From an uncultured Bacteriovoracaceae bacterium (GTDB taxonomy: Bacteria; Bdellovibrionota; Bacteriovoracia; Bacteriovoracales; Bacteriovoracaceae), in the NCBI GenBank assembly GCA_937931205.1, contig CALHBF010000021.1, positions 1-64,000 on the forward strand: 64,000 bases of DNA, given 5' to 3'. Shown one piece after another: positions 9,537-18,511 of this stretch (within the stretch, counting starts at the first letter, position 1; each line of letters starts with the position of its first letter). Below the pieces are notes generated by a model. That model saw nothing but the letters and a program-made list of their open reading frames with translations. It searched no databases and was not told where the DNA came from. Position numbers and translations under genes: made by a program.

Positions 9537-10019
9537 TTAATTTTTTTCTAAAAAGAACTGAGACCAATAGTATATTCCGTTTTTATCTTTAGCGTATCCA
9601 AGTCCCATATGAGTTACTCTGGTTGACTCGAGATTTTCTCGGTGCCCACTTGAATTTGCCCAACTTCTAAAAACTTCTTGGGCTGTACTTTGACCTTTGG
9701 CCACATTCTCTAAACAAAGATTGCCGCCGCCTAAGGCTTCACGTGCTTGAATACATCTAGCATTAAATCCTGAATGACCGAAGGCTATTTTTTGTGTGGA
9801 CATATCTGTCGCATGAATAAGAGCAATTTCATTGATAGAGTGGTCAAGAATGACCTCTCGTAAACCTTTGGCCTGACGATGTTGGTTGATTAAGAGGTAA
9901 ACTTCTTCCACCATTTGATCACCCTCAAGAGGTGATTGGTTCGTTTGGTTATTACTCAAATCGCTGGAGTTACAGCTAATAAGAAAAATTAGAGTGGCAA
10001 TCGTGATGAAGCTCTTCAC
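9537..10019 (-). CDS. CAP/SCP-domain lipoprotein
   Basis: Secreted CAP-superfamily (SCP/PR-1-like) protein, 160 residues. The GTG at 10019 is chosen because AAGGAG sits six bases before it and it gives a compact lipoprotein signal MKSFITIATLIFLISC, with Cys16 as the lipidation site; an ATG seven codons upstream lacks a Shine-Dalgarno. The CAP core shows NQHRQAKGL, HATDMS, FGHSGFNARC, ENVA, SWANSSGHRENL and GLGYA, ending in YYWSQFF. The two His and acidic residues that form the CAP cleft are present. Function of bacterial CAP proteins is mostly unknown; an envelope or extracellular role is likely. Confidence 0.87.
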   Translation of the reverse strand: MKSFITIATLIFLISCNSSDLSNNQTNQSPLEGDQMVEEVYLLINQHRQAKGLREVILDHSINEIALIHATDMSTQKIAFGHSGFNARCIQAREALGGGNLCLENVAKGQSTAQEVFRSWANSSGHRENLESTRVTHMGLGYAKDKNGIYYWSQFFLEKN

Positions 10020-10168
10020 ATCTATCTCCTTGATGTTCATAAGTTAGCACTTATGAGAGGCGCACGGTGAGAGGGTAAAATTAACCTCTTAACTCAGCTT
10101 GCCCTGATGACTTTGATCAAGCAATAAAATACTTTTCAATGACGGGAAAAGTAAGATAAATTTTTTTT

Positions 10169-10555
10169 ATGAAAAACTTATTATTTTTAGCACTTATCTT
10201 CTCTTTTAATGTCTATGGAGGCGCGATCAGCTCTTTAGATGAAGTTGTCGGATTTGGTAAACATGAGGGTCAAACTGACGATGGAGGAAGATGTAGTGTG
10301 GAGATTGATAAAGTAGGAACATCAAAAGCTAGAGTGTATTTGTCAAACCCTCGTATTTTCCAATTTGAGTTTGATGACAATGCTCCCGTTGAAATGACTT
10401 CTCAGATTCTTCGAATTTCCGGACCAACCTTGAGTGAAGGCAATGGGAAAGTAACAACAACTTTGGTTGTTGAGCATGGCCGCTCGGTAGGGTTTGAAAG
10501 AAAGTTTTGTACAACTAAGTGCTGGGTTTCCATCAGACCTTGTGTTCTGTACTAA
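10169..10555 (+). CDS. Small exported protein of unknown function
   Basis: 128 residues with a signal peptide (MKNLLFLALIFSFNVYG) and a beta-rich mature part. Four cysteines (one near residue 42, three in the last 20 residues: KFCTTKCWVSIRPC) suggest disulfides in the periplasm. It lies alone between two minus-strand genes and its stop is two bases from the end of the cardiolipin synthase gene. No family recognised. Confidence 0.65.
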   Translation: MKNLLFLALIFSFNVYGGAISSLDEVVGFGKHEGQTDDGGRCSVEIDKVGTSKARVYLSNPRIFQFEFDDNAPVEMTSQILRISGPTLSEGNGKVTTTLVVEHGRSVGFERKFCTTKCWVSIRPCVLY

Positions 10556-10556
10556 T

Positions 10557-11969
10557 CTAGAGCATCGGTGAGAAAAGATTAAAGAAGCGAGATAACAGTT
10601 TTTTGATCCAAGGTCTTTGATTCATCTCTTTGGTCGTGATGAGTCTTGAATCCCCGAAATCCATTTCAAACATCGTCTGAACTTTTTGAACAAAAATTTC
10701 TTCGTTACTTAATGTGAAAATTTCAAAATTCAAAAAGAAAGAACGAGAGTCCATATTAAGTGAGCCGACACTTGCTATTTTCTCGGTAACTAACACTTTC
10801 TGATGAAGAAATCCTTTCTTATAAAAATAAATAGGAATGTGATACTTAAGTAACTTTTCAACATAAACTTGAGTCGCATAAAGAAGCATTAAATTATCGC
10901 TGTAAGAGGGAAGGATCAGTCTGACATCTACTCCTCGAATCTTAGCGAGAATAATGGCATTTAAAATGCTTTCACTAGGAATAAAGTAAGGAGTTGCAAT
11001 CCAAAGCTTCTCGCTCGCTTCATTAATGAGCTGAATGTGAATCAGATGTGCCGCATCGATAGGATCATTCGGTCCAGTATGCTGAACCATGACTTGAGCA
11101 TTCTCAACTCTTAGATCAGGAACCCAGTTAAGATCTAAGATCTCTTCCCGAGACCAAAACCAATCTTTAATGAAAGAAATTTGTGCTGCCTTTACACTTG
11201 GTCCTTGCATTTTGATGGCCGTATCACGCCAAAATCCCATGACAGGATCTTTGCCAAGATAATCCATTCCTATATTGAGGCCACCGGTAAAACACTCTTT
11301 ACCATCAACTATGATGAGCTTGCGATGATTTCTGAAATTAATTTGAAATCTTGACTCCCAATTCTTGGAAGAATGAAAAACTCCAACCTGAATGCCGTTC
11401 TCTTTCATTGTCTTAATGAATTTTTTATTAAGAGTTGTGCCTATCTTGTCACAGAGAAAGTAGACCTTAACTCCTTCCTTAGACTTTTTAATCAAAGCAT
11501 CTATGAAGGCCAGACCTGCATCATCGAAACGAAAAATATAAAACTGAAAAAGAATATAGGATTGAGCCTCATCGATGGATCTCAGCATCTCCTGATATGT
11601 CTGTTCACCATTAATGAGCAGTTCAGTGTGATTTCCGTTGGTAAAACCTGGCATTACGGAGCAATCAGCGATGCGATCAAGACTTCTTAGATCTTTTGCC
11701 TGGATGAGCTTGTCATCAAGAAATGCTTCGATCTCTTTTAATTCTTCTAAGGCCCGTTCACTTTTAAGTTCTTTGATTTTTATTTTTCCGCTAAAGCGGG
11801 ATTTGCCAAAAATAAGAAAAATGGGAATGGTAAGAATGGGCATGAGTATTAGAGCAAGTACCCAAGCAGTTGCTCCCTGGGGGGTGCGAGATTTCCAGAG
11901 GGCATCAATGGCAAGAAAGAAGCCTAGAACATACGAAGCGGCAAGGAGCAGTTCTAGGCTTATGATCAT
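10557..11969 (-). CDS. cls: Cardiolipin synthase, ClsA-type phospholipase D family
   Basis: 470-residue inner-membrane enzyme joining two phosphatidylglycerols into cardiolipin. Two N-terminal membrane segments (about 5-25 and 35-55) carry the ClsA-like TPQGATAWVLALILMP stretch, followed by two phospholipase D domains. The first catalytic motif is complete (NHRKLIIVDG, with FTGGLNIG). The second reads HQKVLVTE, so the usual Asp of HxKxxxxD is Glu, followed by a normal IASVGSLNMDSRSF. It overlaps the copper ATPase gene by four bases and is the last gene of a four-gene operon. Confidence 0.92.
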   Translation of the reverse strand: MIISLELLLAASYVLGFFLAIDALWKSRTPQGATAWVLALILMPILTIPIFLIFGKSRFSGKIKIKELKSERALEELKEIEAFLDDKLIQAKDLRSLDRIADCSVMPGFTNGNHTELLINGEQTYQEMLRSIDEAQSYILFQFYIFRFDDAGLAFIDALIKKSKEGVKVYFLCDKIGTTLNKKFIKTMKENGIQVGVFHSSKNWESRFQINFRNHRKLIIVDGKECFTGGLNIGMDYLGKDPVMGFWRDTAIKMQGPSVKAAQISFIKDWFWSREEILDLNWVPDLRVENAQVMVQHTGPNDPIDAAHLIHIQLINEASEKLWIATPYFIPSESILNAIILAKIRGVDVRLILPSYSDNLMLLYATQVYVEKLLKYHIPIYFYKKGFLHQKVLVTEKIASVGSLNMDSRSFFLNFEIFTLSNEEIFVQKVQTMFEMDFGDSRLITTKEMNQRPWIKKLLSRFFNLFSPML

Positions 11970-14074
11970 ATTTGCCTTTTAAGGAGCAGAGAGTTTGTGA
12001 CCACGCTTAGTGAGCTTAAGGCCATGGCGAGGCCCGCAATTTCCGGGCTAAGATAACCGAACGCTGCCAAAGGAATTCCAATGAGGTTGTAGAAAAACGC
12101 CCAGAAAAGATTTTGTTTAATTTTTGAATACGTTTTTTTCGAGACAAAAATGGCATCGGCAATGCTTTGAGGATTGTTATTCATTAAAGTCACATCTGCC
12201 GTTTGCATGGCGATATCAGAGCCAGATGCCATCGCAAAAGAAACATCTGCACCCGCAAGTGCCGGAGCATCGTTTATACCGTCACCAATCATGGCAACTT
12301 TTAAGTCTTGGGACTGATATTTTTTAATGATCGACAGTTTTTCTTCAGGCCTTACTTCAAAATAGAAGTCATCTAAACCAAGCTCTTGAGCAACACTTCT
12401 CACACTGATTTCTTGGTCACCACTAATAAGAATTGATTTGATCGAGAGGTCTTTAAGTTTCTCAATGGCCGCTGGTGACTCTGCTCTTAACTCATCGGTA
12501 AAGCTCATGATGGCAAGAATTTCTTGGTCATCAAAGAGGAAACTCAGTGAGTGACCTTGAAGTTTCCAGTCATCAGACTCTTGAGGGATTTTAATTTCCG
12601 GATGAACTTTCTGAAGATAGTGACGGCTACCAAGATAATAGTTTTTACTAGCGATATTAACTTGAATACCAAGACCAGGATTATTTTTATTAGAGGTAAT
12701 ATCTACAAGCTCAGCATTCTGTAAGTACTCAATACAAGCATGAGCAAGCGGATGAGTACTCTGAATCTGAATAGAGTAGATAATATTGCGAATTAATTTT
12801 TCATCGCCATAAATACTTAAATTAGAAAGTTTTGGAGTTCCTTGTGTCAGAGTTCCGGTTTTATCAAAGGCAACAACATTAATGTTGTGAGCATTTTCTA
12901 AAGCTTGCGCATCTCTGAAAATAATCCCTTTCTTGGCCCCTTGTCCTGTTCCCACCATCAAAGTTGTTGGAGTTGCGAGCCCAAGAGCACATGGACAAGC
13001 AATGACCAGAACGGCCACGGCATGTTCAAAAGCACGAGAAAAGTCTGACATAACAAAATAAGTTACGATAAAAGTAATGAGTGCGATGACAAGGATTACT
13101 GGAACAAAGTAATGAGAGATTTTATCTACCAGCTTTTGGATAGGAGCTTTATTAAGCTGGGCCAGTTCTACTGCTTGGATAATTTGCGACAGGAGAGTGT
13201 TAGACTTTCTTTTGAGAACACGTGCCTCAAGAAGTCCGTCAATATTCATGGCCCCTGCAAAAACCGCATCACCAATTTCTTTATGAATGAGCTTTGATTC
13301 ACCAGTAATCATGGATTCATCACATTCGCTGACTCCATTGAGGACAATGGCATCTAGAGGAATATTCTGACCTGGTTTAATAAGAATGATTTCATCAATG
13401 TTGATGTCTTCGATCTGCTTGGTAACGACTTCGTTTCCTACTTTCACACTTGCTGTTTGTGGCATCAGCTTCTCTAGACTTCGAAGAGCTTGCGAAGTTT
13501 GCTTCTTTGCTTTTTGCTCTAGGAATTTACCCCAAAGAACAAGAGTAATAATCACAACAGCACTTTCAAAATAGAGAGCGTGCCCGCTCGTTGTAAGGAG
13601 AAGGTATAAGCTGTAGAAATAGGCGGCACTTGTTCCTAGGGCCACTAAAAGATCCATGTTCCCTTCACGGTTTTTAACGGCCTTATAGGCAGAAACATAG
13701 AACTTATACCCGATTATAAACTGAACCGGTGTTGCTAAGAGAAGTTGAATCCATCCATTAGGCATGTAATGGTGGCCAAAAATCATAGGAAGAACGAGAG
13801 GGAGAGAAATAAGACTTGAGATCAGAAGTTTCCACATGGGATATTGATCGACCTCTTTTTTCTCGATACTGGCGCTGAATCCTGCACCTTCGATTAACTT
13901 GATGATCTCATCAACTTTTAATTTACCTTTTTCAAAGTGGACTCTTGCTTTTTCGGTGGCAAGATTGACATTGATGGATTCGATGCCTTCTTTTTTTGAA
14001 ACGATTCGCTCAATTCTTGAGACACAAGAGGCACAAGTCATGCCTTGGATGTTTAATGTTATTTTTTCTGCCAT
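11966..14074 (-). CDS. copA: Copper-exporting P1B-type ATPase
   Basis: 702-residue heavy-metal P-type ATPase, probably pumping Cu(I) from the cytoplasm. One N-terminal HMA domain has GMTCASC (residues 11-17). Then come the membrane helices with the CPC metal site (ACPCALGLATP, about 357), phosphorylation motif DKTGTLT (about 403), STHPLA (HP locus) and GDGINDAPAL (about 595). The last helices contain the NLIGIP and SSLSVVTNSL residues typical of Cu(I) exporters. It overlaps the upstream hydrolase gene by 16 bases and the downstream cls gene by four, so expression is coupled to both. No CueR-type regulator gene is adjacent. Confidence 0.95.
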   Translation of the reverse strand: MAEKITLNIQGMTCASCVSRIERIVSKKEGIESINVNLATEKARVHFEKGKLKVDEIIKLIEGAGFSASIEKKEVDQYPMWKLLISSLISLPLVLPMIFGHHYMPNGWIQLLLATPVQFIIGYKFYVSAYKAVKNREGNMDLLVALGTSAAYFYSLYLLLTTSGHALYFESAVVIITLVLWGKFLEQKAKKQTSQALRSLEKLMPQTASVKVGNEVVTKQIEDINIDEIILIKPGQNIPLDAIVLNGVSECDESMITGESKLIHKEIGDAVFAGAMNIDGLLEARVLKRKSNTLLSQIIQAVELAQLNKAPIQKLVDKISHYFVPVILVIALITFIVTYFVMSDFSRAFEHAVAVLVIACPCALGLATPTTLMVGTGQGAKKGIIFRDAQALENAHNINVVAFDKTGTLTQGTPKLSNLSIYGDEKLIRNIIYSIQIQSTHPLAHACIEYLQNAELVDITSNKNNPGLGIQVNIASKNYYLGSRHYLQKVHPEIKIPQESDDWKLQGHSLSFLFDDQEILAIMSFTDELRAESPAAIEKLKDLSIKSILISGDQEISVRSVAQELGLDDFYFEVRPEEKLSIIKKYQSQDLKVAMIGDGINDAPALAGADVSFAMASGSDIAMQTADVTLMNNNPQSIADAIFVSKKTYSKIKQNLFWAFFYNLIGIPLAAFGYLSPEIAGLAMALSSLSVVTNSLLLKRQI

Positions 14075-14970
14075 ACTTTTAAAGTATGAAAGACGAAGTT
14101 ACAGATCGTATTCATACTTACTCCTGATAGTTGATCGTAAATAGGGTTTAACTCGTAAACTCCTAACACAGGGGCATGTGTGAAACTCATCGATAAATAC
14201 TTATCCATAATGAACTTTAAAGTATCCAAGTCCAGTCCATCAGCATTAACCGCACTGACAGCTGGAACTAGATGACCACACAAGGCATCTGCGTCTACCG
14301 ATAACGTAACAAGTGTCTTCGTTGTGACTTCGTTTTGTATTTTTTCAAAAAAAGTACTGATATTAGCTTCTTGGCACTCTTTTCTCCATAAAATGTCCAT
14401 CTTGTTCTTAAGAGGGCTCAAAGTAGAGAAAGAGTTAGAGTAAGGATGCAGGCCAATTTGGAAGAGCCTAAAATCTTTTAACTCTTGATCCAATTGCCTA
14501 AAAGGGGTTCCAGAGTGAAATTCATCATCTGTTCTGGTATCGGCGTGGGCATCAATGTTGATGATAACGACCTTCTCATATTGAGGGGCAAGAGCTTTGA
14601 TTAAAGGGTAGATATGGTCATGACCGCCGCCGATATGGCATAAGAATTCAAAATTATCTTTTAATGCGGTTTGAATTTTTTGTGCTTCTTGTTTTTGAGC
14701 ACCAGCGAAATCTTTGAGTTCTGATTGTTCGCAGCTTACTTCCGCCTCAACGAATTGCCATTCTTTAAGATCATGATCCTGAGTCATTTTCTTAAAGTTG
14801 AACATAACTGCTTTAGGAGCGTATTTCGCACCATTGCGGCCGTTATTTCTGATAACACCAATATCTGTCGAGCTTTTGAGAAAGATTCCTCGAAGCTCTT
14901 TAGGAGTTTCAAAAAGAGGTTTAATACTTTCTTTTACACGAGCAGAATAAATGGTTTTAAGATCAGTCAT
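14059..14970 (-). CDS. Arginase-superfamily hydrolase (formimidoylglutamase/agmatinase-like)
   Basis: Ureohydrolase fold, 303 residues from the ATG at 14970; an in-frame start 24 codons upstream would overlap the preceding gene much more. All six dimanganese ligands are visible: GGGHDH (His117), NIDAHADTR (Asp140, His142, Asp144) and SVDADAL (Asp226, Asp228). FHSGTPFRQ after the metal loop and the VSAVNADGL segment resemble formimidoylglutamase (HutG-like) more than arginase, but no hut genes are near. It overlaps its upstream neighbour by eight bases and copA by 16. Exact substrate unknown. Confidence 0.85.
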   Translation of the reverse strand: MTDLKTIYSARVKESIKPLFETPKELRGIFLKSSTDIGVIRNNGRNGAKYAPKAVMFNFKKMTQDHDLKEWQFVEAEVSCEQSELKDFAGAQKQEAQKIQTALKDNFEFLCHIGGGHDHIYPLIKALAPQYEKVVIINIDAHADTRTDDEFHSGTPFRQLDQELKDFRLFQIGLHPYSNSFSTLSPLKNKMDILWRKECQEANISTFFEKIQNEVTTKTLVTLSVDADALCGHLVPAVSAVNADGLDLDTLKFIMDKYLSMSFTHAPVLGVYELNPIYDQLSGVSMNTICNFVFHTLKVWQKK

Positions 14971-15457
14971 AATAACTTCTAGATTTATCAATCGTAGTTG
15001 GGATAGCTGTCGAGTCCACAATGATTTTCTTATGAGAACCATTGATTACTTTTTTATTCTTAAATTCCACATCAATGAGTGCATTGTGGCCCATCTTCAC
15101 GGCCTGAAAACTCATCTTCAGCAAAGCATCTTCTTCATCATCACAGTCTTTCACCACGAGTGGAGCAGATTTGCGATCCATCAGACGAGTGACTTTACTT
15201 TGATTCTTAAGAAATACGACTACCTCACGGGCCTCTTCAGCGACCTGCTGGTATTCCTGCAATGGCCGTTCAACGTGTTCTTGAAAACAAGCATGACAGT
15301 ATTGTGAATGAGAAAGCTCGGCCGGAACATTTAGCTGATAAGTGAACGCATCTTCAACAAAGTGAGTACACTTTTTGCAGGAACATTCTGAGCATATTCC
15401 ACAGTTATATTTGGCCTTAGGGCCGCGACAAGTTTTACAAATTTCTGAGTTTGACAT
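14963..15457 (-). CDS. Cys-rich zinc-finger-like protein of unknown function
   Basis: 164 residues, no family recognised with certainty. The first 60 residues hold nine cysteines (at 7, 10, 19, 22, 25, 27, 30, 53 and 56) plus histidines, arranged as a multi-zinc treble-clef or HIT-type finger. A Glu/Arg-rich helix follows (about 60-95). The C-terminal half is an alpha/beta stretch with MGHNALIDVEFKNKK, reminiscent of DUF74/YbjQ-type domains but not a firm match. It is the first gene of the operon leading to an arginase-like hydrolase, copA and cls, so a metal-handling or regulatory role is possible. Confidence 0.65.
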   Translation of the reverse strand: MSNSEICKTCRGPKAKYNCGICSECSCKKCTHFVEDAFTYQLNVPAELSHSQYCHACFQEHVERPLQEYQQVAEEAREVVVFLKNQSKVTRLMDRKSAPLVVKDCDDEEDALLKMSFQAVKMGHNALIDVEFKNKKVINGSHKKIIVDSTAIPTTIDKSRSYYD

Positions 15458-15501
15458 GCCTTGAACTTAGCACGGAGAGTATTTTCTGACTAAGGAAAAT
15501 A

Positions 15502-15532
15502 TTGACTGACTTAGAGCATAAGTCCTTAGAAT
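15502..15532 (+). promoter_or_regulatory. MerR-type promoter candidate upstream of elbB
   Basis: TTGACT (15502-15507) and TAGAAT (15527-15532) are 19 bp apart, the elongated spacing of MerR-family promoters. The spacer contains a centred dyad GACTTA-GAGCA-TAAGTC (15508-15524). A further CTAAGG/CCTTAG pair flanks it. The start of elbB is about 60 bases downstream. No MerR-family gene is in the window. Confidence 0.5.
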
Positions 15533-15593
15533 GTTGAAGAGTCCCTTGTCTCGGGGTACAATGAAGGGGTCAAATTCCTAAGGAGGATATCCC

Positions 15594-16247
15594 ATGAAAA
15601 AAGTAGCAGTCGTTCTGTGTGGTTCAGGCTTTAAAGATGGTTCTGAGATTAGAGAAAGTGTGCTTTCTTTATTGGCCGTGGATGAAGCCGGGGCTTCTTT
15701 TGATTGTTTTGCTCCGGATGATTGGCAATATGATGTGGTTAATTGTGCTACAGGTGAAGCGATGAATGAGAAAAGAAACCTTTTAGTAGAGGCCGCTCGC
15801 ATTGCTCGTGGGAATATTCGTCCATTGACAGAGCTTCATGCTAAAAACTTTGATGCCATTCTTTTTCCGGGTGGCTTTGGCGTGGCCAAGAACCTTTGCA
15901 CCTTTGCCTTGAAGGGCTCAGTTGGCTCAGTTCGCTCTGATGTAGGGGCCGTCATCAATGATTTTTATCAGACCAAAAAACCGATTGGGGCGGTATGTAT
16001 CGCTCCGGCGCTGATCGCTCTTGCTCTTAAAGGGAAAAATCTCAATCTTACTTTAGGTGCAGAAGGTGAAGCTGCTGGTGAGGTGAAAAAATTGGGCCAT
16101 CGTCATACGGTAAGCCTTCCTCATGAAGCTGTTATTGACCAAGAAAATAAAATCGCAACAACTCCGGCCTATATGTACGATGAAGCACATCTGAAGGATA
16201 TGCGAATTGGCATCAGCAAGGTCGTTCAGGCGATACTGGAAATGTAG
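15594..16247 (+). CDS. elbB: ElbB-type DJ-1/PfpI family glyoxalase
   Basis: 217-residue DJ-1/PfpI-superfamily protein matching E. coli ElbB (sometimes called isoprenoid biosynthesis protein with glyoxalase activity). Characteristic strings are VVLCGSGFKDGSEI at the N-terminus, LFPGGFGVAKNL, the nucleophile-elbow cysteine in GAVCIAPAL, and the C-terminal ATTPAYMY. A strong Shine-Dalgarno (AAGGAGG) lies eight bases upstream. It is followed two bases later by a flavin oxidoreductase gene, and both are probably transcribed from the MerR-like promoter. Confidence 0.93.
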   Translation: MKKVAVVLCGSGFKDGSEIRESVLSLLAVDEAGASFDCFAPDDWQYDVVNCATGEAMNEKRNLLVEAARIARGNIRPLTELHAKNFDAILFPGGFGVAKNLCTFALKGSVGSVRSDVGAVINDFYQTKKPIGAVCIAPALIALALKGKNLNLTLGAEGEAAGEVKKLGHRHTVSLPHEAVIDQENKIATTPAYMYDEAHLKDMRIGISKVVQAILEM

Positions 16248-16249
16248 TT

Positions 16250-17215
16250 ATGAAATTATCCGTATTAGATTTGTGTCCAGTTATCTCGGGCCATGCTCCT
16301 GCTAAGAGTTTTGAATTTGCTCTTAATCTGGCCCAGGCCGTTGAAGAGTTTGGTTTCGAGAGATATTGGCTTGCTGAACATCATGATTCATTAGGAATTG
16401 TCAGTTCGTCTCCAGAAGTTCTTATCTCTTATATCGCTGCCAATACAAAAAGCATAAGAGTTGGTTCAGGTGGAATTATGCTGCCAAATCATTCCTCTTA
16501 TCATATTGCCGAGGTCTTCAGAACTCTTGAAGCCCTTTATCCTAATCGTATCGACTTAGGTCTAGGGCGCGCTCCCGGAAGCGGCAGTCGCGCTATGCAG
16601 GCCTTAAGGCCTGATCATCATGAGCAGGCCCAGCGCTTTCCAGAGGAAATAGACAAGATCTTTATGTACTTTGAAGACAAGCTGCCTCTCAAGGCCGCTC
16701 CGGTAATTGAAACGAAACCTGAGGTTTGGATTCTTGGTTCTTCTGATTTTGGTGCCAAACTCGCAAGTGCCAAGGGACTTCCATATTCTTTTGCTCAGCA
16801 CTTTTCAGGCCGCAATGCTCTCGATGTGATGAAGCTTTATAAAACGAGTTTTGTTCCTTCTCCACATTTAGAGAAGCCAAAATTGATGATGGGTTGTCAT
16901 ATCGTTTGTGCCGAAACACAGGAAGAAGCCGATCTCTTGGCCCTCTCAAGTGATGTTTCTATGGCCTATTTTATCCAAAGAGGTGAGTCGATGCCTTTGA
17001 TGAGTCCTCAAGAAGCTCTCGAAGTTGGATTAACGAATGAGGATCGTTTTTATATCAGAGAATCATTTCCTAAATTTGTAGGGACTCCTGAGACTGTTCG
17101 CCAGAAGCTGGAGCCTTTCTTAAGGTATGCAGACGAGCTAGTGATCACATCAATGATTCATGATCAAAAATCTCGCATCAATTCATATCGTTTGATATCC
17201 GAGGTTTTAAAATAA
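16250..17215 (+). CDS. Luciferase-like flavin-dependent oxidoreductase
   Basis: LLM-class (bacterial luciferase-like) TIM-barrel monooxygenase, 321 residues. The N-terminal MKLSVLDLCPV, FERYWLAEHHD, VGSGGIMLPNHSSYHIAE, and RIDLGLGRAPGS strings are the signature of the YhbW/MsnO8-type subgroup. Likely FMN-dependent and cytoplasmic; the substrate cannot be read from the sequence. It follows elbB with only two bases between and overlaps the convergent histidine kinase gene by nine bases. Confidence 0.92.
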   Translation: MKLSVLDLCPVISGHAPAKSFEFALNLAQAVEEFGFERYWLAEHHDSLGIVSSSPEVLISYIAANTKSIRVGSGGIMLPNHSSYHIAEVFRTLEALYPNRIDLGLGRAPGSGSRAMQALRPDHHEQAQRFPEEIDKIFMYFEDKLPLKAAPVIETKPEVWILGSSDFGAKLASAKGLPYSFAQHFSGRNALDVMKLYKTSFVPSPHLEKPKLMMGCHIVCAETQEEADLLALSSDVSMAYFIQRGESMPLMSPQEALEVGLTNEDRFYIRESFPKFVGTPETVRQKLEPFLRYADELVITSMIHDQKSRINSYRLISEVLK

Positions 17216-18511
17216 AATTTTAAGTCTTGCTCCTGGAGTTTTATTTTCCATAGCAAGGCTTCCTCCATGAATCTGAACGATTTTATTCATAATCACTGAG
17301 CCTAATCCAATAGAGATTTCTTCGTTAATGGCACGAGTGAATTTCTTTTTACCAAAAATAAGAAGATCCTCTTCTTTAAGACCTGGGCCATCGTCCTCAA
17401 TAAATACATTTTGACCTTCGATCCGAACATCCACTGCAGAGTTTGCATGCTTAAGGGCATTCGAGAGGGCATTTTTAAAGAGTCTGACAAGCAATTGTTG
17501 ATCACCGTTAATGATCAATTCTTGGGGATGAAAATTGATTTTAATTTTCGAAGATGAGAAGACGGCAATCTCATCTGCTATAAGTTTGGTTAAATCAAGT
17601 TTTTGGAAATGGTTAGTATATTTGGGCTCATTAACTCCTGAGAGGAAAAGCAGCTCTTCAACCAGACGAGAAAAATAATCGATTTCTTTTTGAATTAAAG
17701 TCTGAAGTTCAAGTTCTTTCTCTGGAGTAAGGAGCTTTTTCTTTTCTAGAAGAAGTTCATTTAACGACTTCATACTTGAAATCGGAGTACGAAGATCATG
17801 AGCGAGTTCCTGCAAAACCTTGGTCTGCTCATCTCTTTTTTCTTTTAAAGAAAGAACCAATTCTTCAATCTGATCGGCCATTTCATTAAACTTGCTCATG
17901 AGTCCAAAATTTTGATCTTGAAAATTGAGAGGGAATCTTGCTTTAAGATCTCCTGACATAATTCTTCCCATGATCTTTTCTGCCTGACGGCTCTTTTTAT
18001 TAAAGTAAAGAGTAACAATAATGGAAGTCAAAATAAGGCCTAAAAGAATGGCAACTCCCAGACCTAAAAGAATGAGACGAAAAGTACCAGGAGGGGGAGG
18101 AAGTCTTCGACCTTTTGAAAAATGAGGGATAAACCGATAGTGATAAGTGTGACCGTCATTTAACTCAAGTTTCTCTGTATTCTTAAAACTAAATTCGGGA
18201 GTTGAATAAATAATTTGATCATTCTTAGTAATGGCCCCTTTCTTAAATGGAGATCTTTTTGAATGAAGATTGTTAAAGATGTCTGAGATGTCTTGTTTAT
18301 GAGTCAGAAGATCATTAAAAATGACCGCTCTCTCATCAAGGGGCATTTTTTTTCTTAGTTCTTCTCTCAGCTGTCTCATCTCTTCATTGTTTTTTCTTTC
18401 GTGCTGATGAAGTGTATGAGTAATGAGAAAAGCAAAACCGATCAAGGTAAAGATAATCAAGACACTGGTGAAGAACAGTTGGATACCGATGCGCGAATTA
18501 GTGAGCTTCAA
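17207..18511 (-). CDS. Sensor histidine kinase
   Basis: 434-residue inner-membrane kinase. Order of parts: TM1 (about 10-31), periplasmic sensor of about 105 residues, TM2 (about 142-168), HAMP, DHp with the H-box ELAHDLRTPIS (His near 238), N-box NALSNALKHA, G1 DDGPGL and G2 GLGSVIM. The start is a TTG inside the end of the regulator gene, with AGGA eight bases upstream; no ATG fits. It overlaps the response regulator gene by 14 bases, forming a coupled two-gene unit. The sensor domain is Lys/Arg-rich and gives no clear ligand. Confidence 0.93.
   Translation of the reverse strand: MKLTNSRIGIQLFFTSVLIIFTLIGFAFLITHTLHQHERKNNEEMRQLREELRKKMPLDERAVIFNDLLTHKQDISDIFNNLHSKRSPFKKGAITKNDQIIYSTPEFSFKNTEKLELNDGHTYHYRFIPHFSKGRRLPPPPGTFRLILLGLGVAILLGLILTSIIVTLYFNKKSRQAEKIMGRIMSGDLKARFPLNFQDQNFGLMSKFNEMADQIEELVLSLKEKRDEQTKVLQELAHDLRTPISSMKSLNELLLEKKKLLTPEKELELQTLIQKEIDYFSRLVEELLFLSGVNEPKYTNHFQKLDLTKLIADEIAVFSSSKIKINFHPQELIINGDQQLLVRLFKNALSNALKHANSAVDVRIEGQNVFIEDDGPGLKEEDLLIFGKKKFTRAINEEISIGLGSVIMNKIVQIHGGSLAMENKTPGARLKILF

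Noticed and set aside
14072-14088. CATACTTT-T-AAAGTATG palindrome over the copA start as a copper operator
   Set aside because: It lies entirely inside two overlapping coding sequences and far from the operon's 5' end; more likely a chance result of codon choice.
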